In this document: positions 55,241 through 64,000 of the stretch, one piece after another
How the letters are laid out: the number at the start of each line of letters is the position of its first letter
Position numbering within the stretch: position 1 is the stretch's first letter
NCBI RefSeq assembly: GCF_037151175.1
Contig: NZ_JBBCOR010000004.1
Span: 248,001 to 312,000 of the forward strand
Reading direction: 5' to 3'
Origin: Asaia sp003994335
Lineage (GTDB): Bacteria; Pseudomonadota; Alphaproteobacteria; Acetobacterales; Acetobacteraceae
Length of the DNA stretch: 64,000 nucleotides
The notes under the pieces: generated by a model
What the model was told of the DNA's origin: nothing
The model's database searches: none
What the model saw: the letters and a program-made list of their open reading frames with translations, nothing else
Translations under genes and position numbers: made by a program

Positions 55241-57628
55241 TCAGAACCCGGTCGAGAAGGTAGCGAGACAGGCAAAGGACGGCGCGACGTAATAGGTCGA
55301 GGTGCCCGCGACCATTCCCGTGCTGTAGACACCCGAGAGGTAGTGGCTATCGCCAAGATTGACGATATTCAGGCGCAGGCTCGGCTTTTTGAGAAAACCG
55401 ATGTCATGGGCGCGTGCGCCCAGCATCATGTCGACCTGCTTGTGTCCAGGGATACGTTCATCATTCATGAATGTCCCATATTCCTTGTCGAGATACTTCA
55501 TCGAGACGCTCCCGAAGAATGTGCCATCGTCATATTGCACGCCGATCGCGCCCATCCAGCGCGGTGCGGATGGGGCGACCTTGCCACGGGTGGCATAGGT
55601 GGTCGCACCCATGGTGATATTATTATCGGTGGTGGCGTAGAGATATTCGCCCGACAGATAGGGCGAGAGATGGTGCCAGGGGGCCAGGCCGATTTCCGCA
55701 TCCACGCCACGTGTGGTCAGCCCGCCCGCATCGAGGAAGTAGGGGACGGCATCCACATACTGGTTGATGGCGTGGTGAGTCATGTTGTTGTTGAACAGCG
55801 TGACAGACCCCGTCACCCAGCGATCATGGTACCGCGCGCCCAGCTCCTCGGCGATGCTGTATTCATCGCGCAGATTGGTGCTGGCGGTTTGATAGAGGCT
55901 CGGGTCATAAGGGCTGTTGTACTGGTTATAGAAGGCCGAGCCGATCGGTATACGAAAGCTTGTCGTCGCGTTCGCAAAAACCTGTACATGATCATTGATC
56001 TTGTAGCTGATCGACATGCGCGGCAGAGGCTGGGCGGTATTGTAGCTGGTGGCGTATTGGGGGCCCGGCTGTTGCAGTGTCCCGTTACGCGCGGCCATGA
56101 CTTCCTTGAACGCCAGATTGATCAGCAGCCGGTCATTCAGCAGCCGCAATTCATCGCCGATATAGAGGCTGACCATCTGCGTGATGGTGTGATAGCGCCA
56201 GCCGCTCAACTGTGTGCCGTCATCGAGATGCAGATAGGATTTCGACACATTTCCGGCTGAGTCGATAGCCGAGAAGGGTTCATTCACGTTCATGTCTGTG
56301 TAGCCATACCAGGCACCGAAAACGAGATGGTTGTGCCGCGTGTCGTAATGGAGCGCGGCATTGAGCCCGGTCAGGCTCTCATGCTCGTCAAAATCCCAGC
56401 GCGCCGCCACCGAGCCGTCCTGGGCATAAGGCGCGCCTGCTATCGCGCCATCGACGGGCTGCGTACCGTTATAGAATGTACCGCTCGTGGGGAGGGTATA
56501 CACCCCGAGAGGATAATTGCCGAAACCGCGATAGAAATAGGGCGTGACGTTGAGGGAAAGGCGGTCGGTCAGGGCAAAATGCGACTGGCTGCTCAGGAAG
56601 TAGTTGGTCCAGTTGGTTCCGTAGCCCTTGTAATAATTGGCATCCCCAAACTTGTAGATGCCATCCAGGTTTATGCCGCCCCCCAGTCCTTTTGCCTGCC
56701 AGTCGGACAGGGTTGGCGTGCTGTACCAGGCTGTATTTTCATTGTTATAGGTGAAGGAGAGCGCCGTATTGCTGTTTGGCGCCCAGTCCTTGATGGCCTT
56801 AAAATCGACGTGCCGACGGTTATTGCGGCCCGGGCCGCGCCAGGCCTGACTCGTCAGGTTCGAGAACGAGGCAAAGGCGCGCAGGCCGGTATGGGCAATC
56901 TCGCCACTATCATACCGTATGTATTGGCGGTTCATCTGGTGCGAGCCATAACTCACATCGACCTGGCCCGAGCGCGTGTATTGCGGGTCGCGCATGCGTA
57001 CATTCATGGTTCCGCCCGCGGAATATACGGTGGGCATTTCGATATCGGGCGCACCCTGCTGAAGCTGAACCGCTTCCATGTTCTCCGTATCCACCCATTC
57101 GGAGGAGTTGGGCGTGTAGTTATCGGGGTCATTCATGGGAACGCCCTCAAACAGAAAGCCGATTTCCTGCTGGTTCAGACCGCGCACGCTCACGGCAGAC
57201 TGATCGGTCACGCCAAAGGGGTCACCCATGGCGACATTGGCGCCGGGCGAAAGATTGACCAGAGCCAGAGTATTGGAGGCCGGGGATTGCTTGGCGATAT
57301 ATTCATGCTCGACAGTACTGATCGAGCGTGCCGCTGTTTCCGGGCGGATCAGCCCCCCACCCGGGCGATGGCGATTAGCCGAGATGCTGATGGTCTCGCC
57401 TGGGCCGCTTGCCGTACGGGGAGAGGCTTTCTTTGCTGACCGCGATGCGGAGGACTGACCTAGCGTCGTGGCTGTTGGCGCCCCGACAGCAGAGGGCGTG
57501 CGATGATTGCGGGTCACATGGGGGCTGGAATGCTTGCCAGAGGTGACCGCTGCCGCCTGCGCATATCCCCCGAGCAGGAGGAAGGTCGATGACAGGAGCA
57601 GGCAAGAGCGCGTGGGTTTCGTCTGCAT
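55241..57628 (-). CDS. TonB-dependent outer-membrane receptor
   Basis: A 795-residue outer-membrane receptor. The ATG at 57628 gives a signal peptide ending around GGYAQAAA; the earlier frame overlaps RidA. A Ser/Ala/Lys-rich linker leads to a TonB-box-like ETISISA (about residues 78-84). The plug follows with SVRGLNQQEIGFLFEGVPMN and then a barrel of about 600 residues, ending in ACLATFSTGF with the aromatic C-terminal residue expected for barrel assembly. The substrate may belong to the adjacent catabolic genes or be an iron chelate. Confidence 0.9.
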   Translation of the reverse strand: MQTKPTRSCLLLSSTFLLLGGYAQAAAVTSGKHSSPHVTRNHRTPSAVGAPTATTLGQSSASRSAKKASPRTASGPGETISISANRHRPGGGLIRPETAARSISTVEHEYIAKQSPASNTLALVNLSPGANVAMGDPFGVTDQSAVSVRGLNQQEIGFLFEGVPMNDPDNYTPNSSEWVDTENMEAVQLQQGAPDIEMPTVYSAGGTMNVRMRDPQYTRSGQVDVSYGSHQMNRQYIRYDSGEIAHTGLRAFASFSNLTSQAWRGPGRNNRRHVDFKAIKDWAPNSNTALSFTYNNENTAWYSTPTLSDWQAKGLGGGINLDGIYKFGDANYYKGYGTNWTNYFLSSQSHFALTDRLSLNVTPYFYRGFGNYPLGVYTLPTSGTFYNGTQPVDGAIAGAPYAQDGSVAARWDFDEHESLTGLNAALHYDTRHNHLVFGAWYGYTDMNVNEPFSAIDSAGNVSKSYLHLDDGTQLSGWRYHTITQMVSLYIGDELRLLNDRLLINLAFKEVMAARNGTLQQPGPQYATSYNTAQPLPRMSISYKINDHVQVFANATTSFRIPIGSAFYNQYNSPYDPSLYQTASTNLRDEYSIAEELGARYHDRWVTGSVTLFNNNMTHHAINQYVDAVPYFLDAGGLTTRGVDAEIGLAPWHHLSPYLSGEYLYATTDNNITMGATTYATRGKVAPSAPRWMGAIGVQYDDGTFFGSVSMKYLDKEYGTFMNDERIPGHKQVDMMLGARAHDIGFLKKPSLRLNIVNLGDSHYLSGVYSTGMVAGTSTYYVAPSFACLATFSTGF

Positions 57629-57708
57629 GGCGGTATCTCTGAGCGGGAGGTTCCCCCGGCCTGTGAGGCGCGGGGCAGGGGTGTGAAAAGGCTTAGGGGG
57701 GGCACCCC

Positions 57709-58122
57709 TCAGTCTGGCAGCACCGCGATCACATCGACCTCGATCAGCCATTCCGGCCGCGCGAGGGCCACCACCACCAGCCCCGTGAATACCGGGAACA
57801 CGCCTTTGAGATGCTTGCCCAGGACGCGATAACACGTCTCGCGATGGCGGATATCGGTGAGATAAACCGTGACCTTGCAGATATGTGAGAGGGTTGATCC
57901 GGCCTCCTCCAGGAGAAGGGTGATGTTCTGCATGACCTTTTCGGCCTGCCCGGCGGGATCGCCGATCGCGATATTTTCCCGGGTGTCGAGATCCTGAGGA
58001 ACCTGACCGCGCAGATAGACGGTCTTACCGGCTACGACCGCCTGACAGAGATCGTTATCGAGATTCTGTTCCGGATAGGTATCTTTCGTGTTGAATGGCC
58101 GTATGCGGGTGTGAACGGGCAT
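57709..58122 (-). CDS. RidA-family enamine/imine deaminase
   Basis: A 137-residue protein with RidA-type elements VYLRGQVPQDLDT, HICKVTVYLTDIRHRE and a C-terminal WLIEVDVIAVLPD. The ATG at 58122 follows GGGGAGAG. RidA proteins hydrolyse reactive enamine/imine intermediates. The conserved arginine of canonical RidA (usually in RPARS-type sequence) is not obvious: the motif here reads ARPEWLIEVD. It may belong to a RidA subgroup with another activity. Its position fits catabolism of a nitrogen compound. Confidence 0.8.
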   Translation of the reverse strand: MPVHTRIRPFNTKDTYPEQNLDNDLCQAVVAGKTVYLRGQVPQDLDTRENIAIGDPAGQAEKVMQNITLLLEEAGSTLSHICKVTVYLTDIRHRETCYRVLGKHLKGVFPVFTGLVVVALARPEWLIEVDVIAVLPD

Positions 58123-58300
58123 GGAGGTCTCTCCCCTGACTTGCGATTTTCTACCGTAATTCGGTGCGATGAAGTAATGATCGCAAGGTGACGGCCTGAA
58201 TGAAAGAAGGGAGATATGGGGAAGAGCTTCGGAAAAAACTAAGAAGACACTAACGCGGGAACGATCCCCGATTGGCCCCGGCAATAATGGCCTTTTGGCG

Positions 58301-58317
58301 CGCTGCAGGGCGCAGCG
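58301..58317 (-). terminator. Hairpin after the NCS1 permease gene
   Basis: CGCTGC and GCAGCG pair around a five-base loop 20 bases past the permease stop codon. No clear U-tract follows. Confidence 0.35.
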
Positions 58318-58336
58318 AGGGGGGGCGTTATTCCCT

Positions 58337-59761
58337 TTACGGTCGCGTGCGGGCCCAGGCCCAGTAAAGAGCGCCAGGGACAAAGATGCCGAGTATCCAT
58401 GAAAGATCGATCCCGTCCAGAGAGCGGGCTATGCGGCCAGTATAGAGACCATTTGACAGGAATGGGATCTGGACGAGCACGCCCAGCGCATAGCATGAAA
58501 GTGCCGGGCGATTGGCCGTGCCGTAAATGCCGCCGTCGCGGCGAAAGAGCGATTCCATATCGTAATGGCCGTGACGGACCAGATAATAATCGACCAGATT
58601 GATCGCGGTCCAGGGCGAGAGCACGGCCAGAAGGAGCGCAATGACATTATCGAGAATGGTCAGCACATTGCCACTCAGCATTTCGGTGATCAGCGCGCAG
58701 AGCAGAAGCAGGATGAGGGCGGCCATACCGCGTGCATGACCGGTCGGGTGCCAGTTCTGGCGAAAGGTCTGCAGGAAGGTGAGGGAGGACAGGGCCGCGC
58801 AATAGATCTGCATCGTACAGCTCACGAGTGTCGAGATCATCACGACCAGAAACAGGATTGCGGGGAGGATCGCACCCCAGGGGCGTATCGCATCATACAT
58901 CGATCCGCTGAACCCGGTGCTGCCAATGAAGGCCCCGATGACCATGGGGTAGGCCGTGCCCAGAACACTGCCAGCGAGGCAGACCACGAAGGCCGTTCTC
59001 TCGCCTGTGCTGGAAGGAAGATAACGCGTGTAATCGGAGACGTAAGGGGCATAGGCGATCTGCCACAGCACACCGAGAGAGAGGGCCTTGAGGAAGTCAT
59101 GCGGGGCAGGCGCTGCCCAGATGGCCTGGGCCAGATGCCCCTGGGCCAGATCCAGATAGGCCAGTCCGACCAGAAGGAAGGCCAGCGAGGCCACAGGGAT
59201 GAATCCTGCTATGAACCGCTCGATCAGATCATGACCGATCATGCAGAGAAGGGCCGTGATAAGCACGGTGCCCCAGATGGGAAGCTGCCCGAACCCGCTG
59301 CCGAACAGGCTGCGCGCCTCCTCTCGCCCGATCGCGAAAAACGTGGTGGTGAAGCCGACATACATGATGATGATCACTGCAATGATCAGCAGGCTTCCAG
59401 TCGATCCAAACTGTCCGCGGGTCTGCTGCATTTGGGGAATGCCGAGATGAGGTCCCTGGGCGGCGTGAAGCGCCATGAACACGCCTCCGACGATATTCCC
59501 CGTCAGAATGGCAAGAAGAGACCAGCCGAGCGAAAGATGGCAGATACCGGGATAGAGCAGCCCTGTCATGACTGCCATGACATTCTGGTTGGCCCCCACC
59601 CAGACCTTGAAAAGCGACCAGGCGTTGCCGTGGCGACGTGCCTCGGGAACGGGAAAGATCGTCTCGTTCTCGATGGAAAGGGGAGGGGCGTCGTCCATCG
59701 GTCGGGTCTCATTCTGTCCGGCAGGGGAAAGGTTCACGGTGGTGGGCAGGGCGCGGCTCAT
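58337..59761 (-). CDS. NCS1-family nucleobase/hydantoin-type permease
   Basis: A 474-residue inner-membrane transporter with about 12 segments. Family motifs include ARRHGNAWSLFKVWVGANQN near the start, MALHAAQGPHLGIPQMQQTR and WQIAYAPYVSDYTRYLP. It is similar in its first 220 residues to the truncated permease at 63332. NCS1 proteins import purines, pyrimidines, hydantoins or related compounds. The ATG overlaps the HisD-like gene by four bases, so both belong to one unit. Confidence 0.9.
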   Translation of the reverse strand: MSRALPTTVNLSPAGQNETRPMDDAPPLSIENETIFPVPEARRHGNAWSLFKVWVGANQNVMAVMTGLLYPGICHLSLGWSLLAILTGNIVGGVFMALHAAQGPHLGIPQMQQTRGQFGSTGSLLIIAVIIIMYVGFTTTFFAIGREEARSLFGSGFGQLPIWGTVLITALLCMIGHDLIERFIAGFIPVASLAFLLVGLAYLDLAQGHLAQAIWAAPAPHDFLKALSLGVLWQIAYAPYVSDYTRYLPSSTGERTAFVVCLAGSVLGTAYPMVIGAFIGSTGFSGSMYDAIRPWGAILPAILFLVVMISTLVSCTMQIYCAALSSLTFLQTFRQNWHPTGHARGMAALILLLLCALITEMLSGNVLTILDNVIALLLAVLSPWTAINLVDYYLVRHGHYDMESLFRRDGGIYGTANRPALSCYALGVLVQIPFLSNGLYTGRIARSLDGIDLSWILGIFVPGALYWAWARTRP

Positions 59762-61131
59762 GACGTCGGCATATTAGCGGCAGGAGGAGGCAGGTAATCC
59801 GATCCGGGGGTCGGCTGTGGGCGCGCCGCTGAGACAGCACGGGCATGACCCGGGAATTGCTCATACTGTGCCAGTCTCTCCGCATGGCGCGCCGCCTCAG
59901 GGTAGGCATTCTGCGCGACACGCGCGAAGGACATGCGCTTGGTGAAATCATGCACGGAGAGCGGGGAGTGGGTTCTGGCCGCCCGGTTGGTGGGAAGCAC
60001 CGCATTGGGACCCAGTACGTAATTGCCGAGCGTGACGGGCGTTGAGGTGCCCAGCAGAACCTCGCCCGCATGCCTGATGCGCCCCAGGTCGGCCATCGGA
60101 TCGGCAGTGAGAATTTCCAGATGCTCGGGCGCATAGGCATTGGTGAAAGCGATGGCGGCCTCCATGGTGTCGGTGAGGAGTACGCCACCATGCGCGCCGC
60201 AGAGCACCGCGCGCGAAAAAGCGGCCCTTCCCGGATCCATGGCGGCCCAATGCACGGGCAGGGCCTCCATGACGCCTTCAGCCACGCGCCGACTGCTGGT
60301 GACGAGCCATGCGGAAGAATCAGGACCGTGTTCGGACTCGATGATCAGGTCCAGGGCGGCCAGAACAGGGTCGACGCTGTCATCGGTCAGGATGATGCTC
60401 TCGCTCGGCCCTGCAGGAACGCCAGGGTCGAGCCGGTCGCTCAGAAGGCGTTTGGCCGCGACCACATAGGGGCTGCCCGGTCCTACGATCTTGTCACAGG
60501 CCGGAATGGTCTGCGTGCCATAGGCGACAGCTGCGACGGCCTGGGCTCCGCCGCTCTTGTAGATGTCAGTTACGCCAATCAGCCTTGCTGCGGCGAGCGT
60601 GCCGATATCCACGCTGCCATCGGGGGCAGGAGGGGTGATGATCACGAGGCGCGGTACGCCCGCGACCATGCCCGGGATGGCGGTCATGGCCACCACGCTC
60701 GGAAAGCATCCCTTGCCGCGCGGCACATAGCAGGCGACCGATTCAATGGGGATCGTCCGATCGCCCGCCCAGACGCCTGGACGCACTTCGATCATCCAGC
60801 TCTCTTCGGGTTTCTGAGCTTCGTGAAAGCGCCGTATGTTGCCGATGGCATAGCGCAGGGAGTCCAGAATCTCCGGGTCCATCGCCTCGATGGCCGCGTC
60901 GATCTCGGCTTCAGTGACCTTGAGTGCGAGGTCGGGCTGCGTCACCTTGTCGAATTGCCGGGCAAAATGACGCAGGGCGTCATCACCTTCCTGGCGGACG
61001 CGCTCGATGATGGGCGCCACCCGTTCGAGATAAGGGGTGAGGTCGCTCTCCGTGCGGCGCAGCAGCTCCGCGGGAATGGAGGCTGCCCCTGAAAAATCAT
61101 GAAAACTGATCCTGTCGGTCATGAGGCGCAT
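59758..61131 (-). CDS. Histidinol-dehydrogenase-like enzyme with altered zinc ligands
   Basis: A 457-residue protein of the HisD family. The catalytic pair is kept (E336-H337 in YAPEHLEI), as are H268 and H429. By alignment with E. coli HisD, two zinc ligands differ: Gln259 is E265 and Asp360 is N370. The substrate-contacting His367 is A377. No other his gene is nearby. It is coupled to a permease, and SDR and MDR genes precede it, the gene set seen with HpsN, a HisD relative that oxidises dihydroxypropanesulfonate. A catabolic alcohol dehydrogenase is therefore more likely than histidine biosynthesis. The true substrate is unknown. Confidence 0.85.
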   Translation of the reverse strand: MRLMTDRISFHDFSGAASIPAELLRRTESDLTPYLERVAPIIERVRQEGDDALRHFARQFDKVTQPDLALKVTEAEIDAAIEAMDPEILDSLRYAIGNIRRFHEAQKPEESWMIEVRPGVWAGDRTIPIESVACYVPRGKGCFPSVVAMTAIPGMVAGVPRLVIITPPAPDGSVDIGTLAAARLIGVTDIYKSGGAQAVAAVAYGTQTIPACDKIVGPGSPYVVAAKRLLSDRLDPGVPAGPSESIILTDDSVDPVLAALDLIIESEHGPDSSAWLVTSSRRVAEGVMEALPVHWAAMDPGRAAFSRAVLCGAHGGVLLTDTMEAAIAFTNAYAPEHLEILTADPMADLGRIRHAGEVLLGTSTPVTLGNYVLGPNAVLPTNRAARTHSPLSVHDFTKRMSFARVAQNAYPEAARHAERLAQYEQFPGHARAVSAARPQPTPGSDYLPPPAANMPTS

Positions 61132-61151
61132 TTCCGGATAGAAGGAGGGAA

Positions 61152-61919
61152 TCAGAGGGAGGCCAGCGCACCGCCATCGACATAGAGGGTCTGACCAGTC
61201 ACGTAGGCAGAAGCATCAGAGCACAGGAACTGGAGAGGCCCGGCGAGATCCTCGCCGATACCGAAGCGACCGAGCGGAATGCGCGCGCGCATCTTTTCCT
61301 GCCATGTGGCATCCTCGAAAAACGGCGCTGTCATGGCTGTTTGAAAATAGCCGGGCGCCAGGGCATTGACCCGTATCCCTCTGGGCGCCCATTCGACGGC
61401 AAGGCTACGCGTCATGCCAAGAATGCCGGATTTCGATGCGCTATAGGGTACGGCGCGCGCGATGCCTGTGGCTGCAGCAAGTGAGGCGAGATTGACGATG
61501 CTGGCCCCCGATCCCATCAGACGCGCCGCGCGCTGGGCGACGAAGAAGGCCCCTCTGAGATTGGTATCCAGTAACTGATCCCAGAGCGCCTCATCCACGG
61601 CGTCGCTTGCACAGAGTTTTTCATCCCCGGCATTATTGAGCAGGATATCGAGCGGGTGGCCGGAAGCTGCAACGGTCGAGAATGCGGCTTCAATGGAGGA
61701 AAGCGCCCGGACATCCATCACCAGAGCGTTCATCACGCCGCCTCGCGCCGTGGCCATCGCACAGCACTCCTCGAGCGCGGAGGCATGACGCCCCGTGACC
61801 CATACCTGGGCACCGGCAGCGGCCAGATGAAGCGCCATGGCCCGGCCAAGGCCCCGACCGGCGCCCGTCACCAGGGCAGTTCTGCCCGCGAGAGAAAACA
61901 AGGCGGATGCCTGGGTCAT
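61152..61919 (-). CDS. Short-chain dehydrogenase/reductase
   Basis: A 255-residue SDR. The nucleotide motif is TGAGRGLGRAM (about residues 17-27), followed by NNAG and the catalytic YSASK (about residue 160). The C-terminal DGGALASL is also typical. It is closest in style to gluconate 5-dehydrogenase/3-oxoacyl-reductase types. It lies 20 bases upstream of the HisD-like gene and overlaps the MDR gene by four bases. The three dehydrogenases may oxidise or isomerise one chiral alcohol. Confidence 0.9.
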   Translation of the reverse strand: MTQASALFSLAGRTALVTGAGRGLGRAMALHLAAAGAQVWVTGRHASALEECCAMATARGGVMNALVMDVRALSSIEAAFSTVAASGHPLDILLNNAGDEKLCASDAVDEALWDQLLDTNLRGAFFVAQRAARLMGSGASIVNLASLAAATGIARAVPYSASKSGILGMTRSLAVEWAPRGIRVNALAPGYFQTAMTAPFFEDATWQEKMRARIPLGRFGIGEDLAGPLQFLCSDASAYVTGQTLYVDGGALASL

Positions 61920-63031
61920 GGATGCGCCTCCCAGGGGGCTGCGCGCAGGTCAGAATCCTCCCCGTTCGGGGCGATCAGGATCTTGGGAGCGTTATCCGGC
62001 GCTGTGTCCTCAAGAGGGGCGCCCTTTGCGTCAGTCAGGCGGGCATAGAGCATGGGGAGTGCCTCAAGCGGAAAGGCAGGGCTCAGAAAATAGTCGAGAT
62101 GGGGCGCAAGCTCAGACAGAAGCGCAAGCGCTTCGGTCATTTCATGTGCGTACGCGCTCACGCCCAGGAGAGTCAGTTCGCGCTCCACAATCCGGTTGAG
62201 ATCGAGAGGAGAGGCGCTGTCGAAGATGCCCGCCAGCACGAGCCTGCCACCCGGAACGAGCTGGTCGCCAAGCATCTCGATCACGCCATGAGATCCGGTC
62301 GTGTCGATAGCCAGCGCGAGCTCTGCCTGTGACGCCTGTGTCTCGTCGGTCCCGCCGGCACTCCCGCGCAGACACGCAGTCCAGAGCTCGGGCTCGGGCG
62401 GCAGGGAGCGCGTACCGAGAGAGGTCTCGAGCATGCGGCTGCGTCCCGCATGACGCTCCAGCAACCAGACAACGTGCCCCCTCCGCCTCAGGAGAAGGGC
62501 GCAGAGACCGCCTATCGTTCCGCCCCCGCAAACAAGAACGGGCTGAGCTGGCATGGGATTCAGGCGGTTCAGCGCATGAAGCGCCACTGAGAGCGGCTCG
62601 ACCAGGGTCCCGTAGCGCAGGGGGAGCGCGACGGGATAAGGCAGGAGTTGGGTGGCCGGAAGCACGACCTCCTGGGCGAAACCACCTTCGCTTCCTTCTC
62701 CCACAAAAGCAAGATCCGGGCGAAGATTGGCTTGCCCGGCGCGACATCGGGTGCACGCGCCGCAACCAAGACGGGAATCGGCGATGACGGCCTCGCCGCA
62801 ATGCCGCTCACCGCAATTCGCGGAGATTTCGGTGATGATGCCGCAAAATTCATGGCCGGGAATTCGGGGCGTTGCGGTCAACCAGCGCCCTGTGCGGTAA
62901 TTATGCAGATCCGATCCGCAAATCCCGGCATAGGCCACACGGATGCGAACATGGCCCTCGGGAAGAGGGGAGAGGCGGGGTATTGGCGCGATGCGAATAT
63001 CGCCTGCGCCATACAGGCGTGCTGCCAGCAT
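61916..63031 (-). CDS. Zinc-type medium-chain alcohol dehydrogenase
   Basis: A 371-residue MDR protein similar to threonine or sorbitol/iditol dehydrogenases. The catalytic zinc residues are in CGSDLH and GHEFCG with a later Glu in TLVEPLSVAL. The structural-zinc loop has only three of the usual four cysteines (CGACTRCRAGQANLR, with Arg at the fourth place), so that zinc may be lost. The Rossmann site is VLVCGGGTIGGLCALLL. It is the first gene of the MDR-SDR-HisD-permease unit. Confidence 0.88.
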   Translation of the reverse strand: MLAARLYGAGDIRIAPIPRLSPLPEGHVRIRVAYAGICGSDLHNYRTGRWLTATPRIPGHEFCGIITEISANCGERHCGEAVIADSRLGCGACTRCRAGQANLRPDLAFVGEGSEGGFAQEVVLPATQLLPYPVALPLRYGTLVEPLSVALHALNRLNPMPAQPVLVCGGGTIGGLCALLLRRRGHVVWLLERHAGRSRMLETSLGTRSLPPEPELWTACLRGSAGGTDETQASQAELALAIDTTGSHGVIEMLGDQLVPGGRLVLAGIFDSASPLDLNRIVERELTLLGVSAYAHEMTEALALLSELAPHLDYFLSPAFPLEALPMLYARLTDAKGAPLEDTAPDNAPKILIAPNGEDSDLRAAPWEAHP

Positions 63032-63331
63032 GTAATTGGCCTCCGTCCCGGCGGGAAGATGCGCTCGATTTGGCTCAAGCAGTTATAAATATAATGTCAT
63101 CGAAATGAAAAGAGAGGCGGCCAAGTCAGGCGCATAGGTTTTTCCGGATCAAGGCTTCAGGAAATATGCACCAGAAAGCGGGGGCGCCCACTTCTAGTCG
63201 CGATCCTGTATTGATATGATTTCATAATGATCCGAAACGGCAACGTGAGAGCGCGGGATTTCTGCGGTTTGGCGTGGTTTGTCGGTGTTTCACCAGAATA
63301 ACCATCTGCAAAACGGGCAGGGAGTGACAGG
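63032..63331. promoter_or_regulatory. Divergent promoter region between the MDR and second NCS1 genes
   Basis: This 300-base AT-rich gap holds promoters for both divergent units. TATGA-TT-TCATA (63215-63226) is a perfect palindrome and could be an operator. A TATAAATATAAT stretch (63085-63096) could supply -10 elements. No gene is supported here. Confidence 0.4.
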
Positions 63332-64000
63332 ATGGAGCGTATCGGCACAGTGGAAGCAGAAACGATTTATCCGATTCCCGCCGCCAGACGTCATGGCCGG
63401 CCCAGAGACCTGTTCACGGTCTGGTTCGGTCCCAATCTGATGATGCTGACCGTGGTGACGGGGGCGCTGGCGACAACCCTGTTCGGGCTCTCGCTGCTCG
63501 AGGGGCTGCTGGCGCTTCTGATCGGCAATCTGGTGGGGGGCGTCTTCATGGCGCTTCATGCGGCGCAGGGGCCACGGCTCGGCGTACCGCAGATGATCCA
63601 GACGCGGGGGCAATTCGGGCTCTATGGTGCTGTGCCGATCACGGCCATCATCGTGCTGATGTATGTCGGATTTGCCGCGTCCAATCTCGTGCTTGGCGCG
63701 GAAGGACTACAGGCCTGTTTCCCGACGCTCGGACGCTTTCCCGCGATTGTCATCATCCAGATCGTATCGATCGCGCCTGCGATCCTGGGTTATCACGTCA
63801 TCCATGTTGCGGCACGCATTCTCACCGTGGTTTGCGGCGCTGCGGTGCTCGTCTGCCTGGGCTATGTCGCGCTCTATCATGGGGAGATGCACGGCGCGAC
63901 GGCCTTTACCAATGGGTGGACCGGCTTCCTGCGCACGCTGTCCCTCGCGGCGCTCTGGCAGATCGCCTATGCGCCTTATGTTTCGGACTCATCGCGCTAT
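63332..64000 (+). CDS. NCS1-family permease (N-terminal part, runs off the window)
   Basis: The frame is open from ATG 63332 (GGGAGTGACAGG upstream) to the right edge, 223 codons. It resembles the permease at 58337 along its whole visible length, with ARRHGRPRDLFTVWFGPNL, MALHAAQGPRLGVPQM and WQIAYAPYVSDSSRY. Two related permeases thus flank the dehydrogenase genes. It may import a related substrate or the same one. Confidence 0.9.
   Translation, partial: MERIGTVEAETIYPIPAARRHGRPRDLFTVWFGPNLMMLTVVTGALATTLFGLSLLEGLLALLIGNLVGGVFMALHAAQGPRLGVPQMIQTRGQFGLYGAVPITAIIVLMYVGFAASNLVLGAEGLQACFPTLGRFPAIVIIQIVSIAPAILGYHVIHVAARILTVVCGAAVLVCLGYVALYHGEMHGATAFTNGWTGFLRTLSLAALWQIAYAPYVSDSSRY

Noticed and set aside
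58565..59797. 410-codon plus-strand frame
   Set aside because: Shadow of the NCS1 permease; very polar, repetitive in charged residues and without family motifs.
59758..61131. Histidine biosynthesis hisD
   Set aside because: Zinc and substrate residues differ from HisD and no other his gene is nearby.

Overview
The window looks like chromosome of an acetic acid bacterium (Acetobacteraceae). It is GC-rich, tightly packed and free of insertion sequences. Its strongest taxonomic marker is a levansucrase/levanase pair (lsdA, lsdB) beside a type II secretion operon in the order G-O-E-F-H-I-J-L-M-N/C-D-K, the arrangement known from Gluconacetobacter diazotrophicus. The genus is inference. I see no rRNA, tRNA, CRISPR array, transposase or phage gene.

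Region by region: (1) 1-6920, minus strand: the 5' part of a DcaP-like porin gene, a small GNAT protein, and an oxalate module read as frc, oxc, a second class III CoA-transferase and a DUF1275 membrane protein. The module ends in an intrinsic terminator. (2) 7292-13988, plus strand: a ferredoxin-fused NAD(P)/FAD oxidoreductase, a full-length pyruvate:ferredoxin oxidoreductase and a phosphate acyltransferase gene broken by a one-base frameshift. The promoter region holds an FNR-like box. (3) 14305-16373: mesX and mesD, an oxygen-dependent, folate-independent methionine synthase pair. (4) 16436-21934, minus: urtEDCBA, a complete urea ABC importer. A two-component system diverges from it; its kinase carries an entire NCS1 permease as input domain. 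(5) 26383-41846: twelve type II secretion genes, a small lytic transglycosylase, exo-levanase and levansucrase. (6) 42277-48929, minus: a MetR-type regulator, then a 1370-residue AIDA-repeat protein ending in a Hint autoprocessing domain, preceded in its operon by a TibC-like heptosyltransferase. (7) 49295-64000: an accessory catabolic region with a LysR regulator, flavin monooxygenase, M20 deacylase, DUF1028 protein, GMC oxidoreductase, TonB receptor, RidA, two NCS1 permeases, and a HisD paralogue coupled to SDR and MDR dehydrogenases.

How they fit together: frc and oxc convert oxalate to formate and CO2. PFOR and its partner oxidoreductase could pass electrons from pyruvate oxidation to NAD(P). 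The secretion operon probably exports levansucrase, which makes levan outside the cell, and levanase can hydrolyse it. The MetR regulator may control mesXD. The last region looks like uptake and oxidation of an unidentified nitrogen-containing or chiral-alcohol substrate.

The most unusual items are the glycosyltransferase/AIDA-Hint pair, the NCS1-permease histidine kinase, and the HisD-like dehydrogenase cluster with altered zinc ligands.
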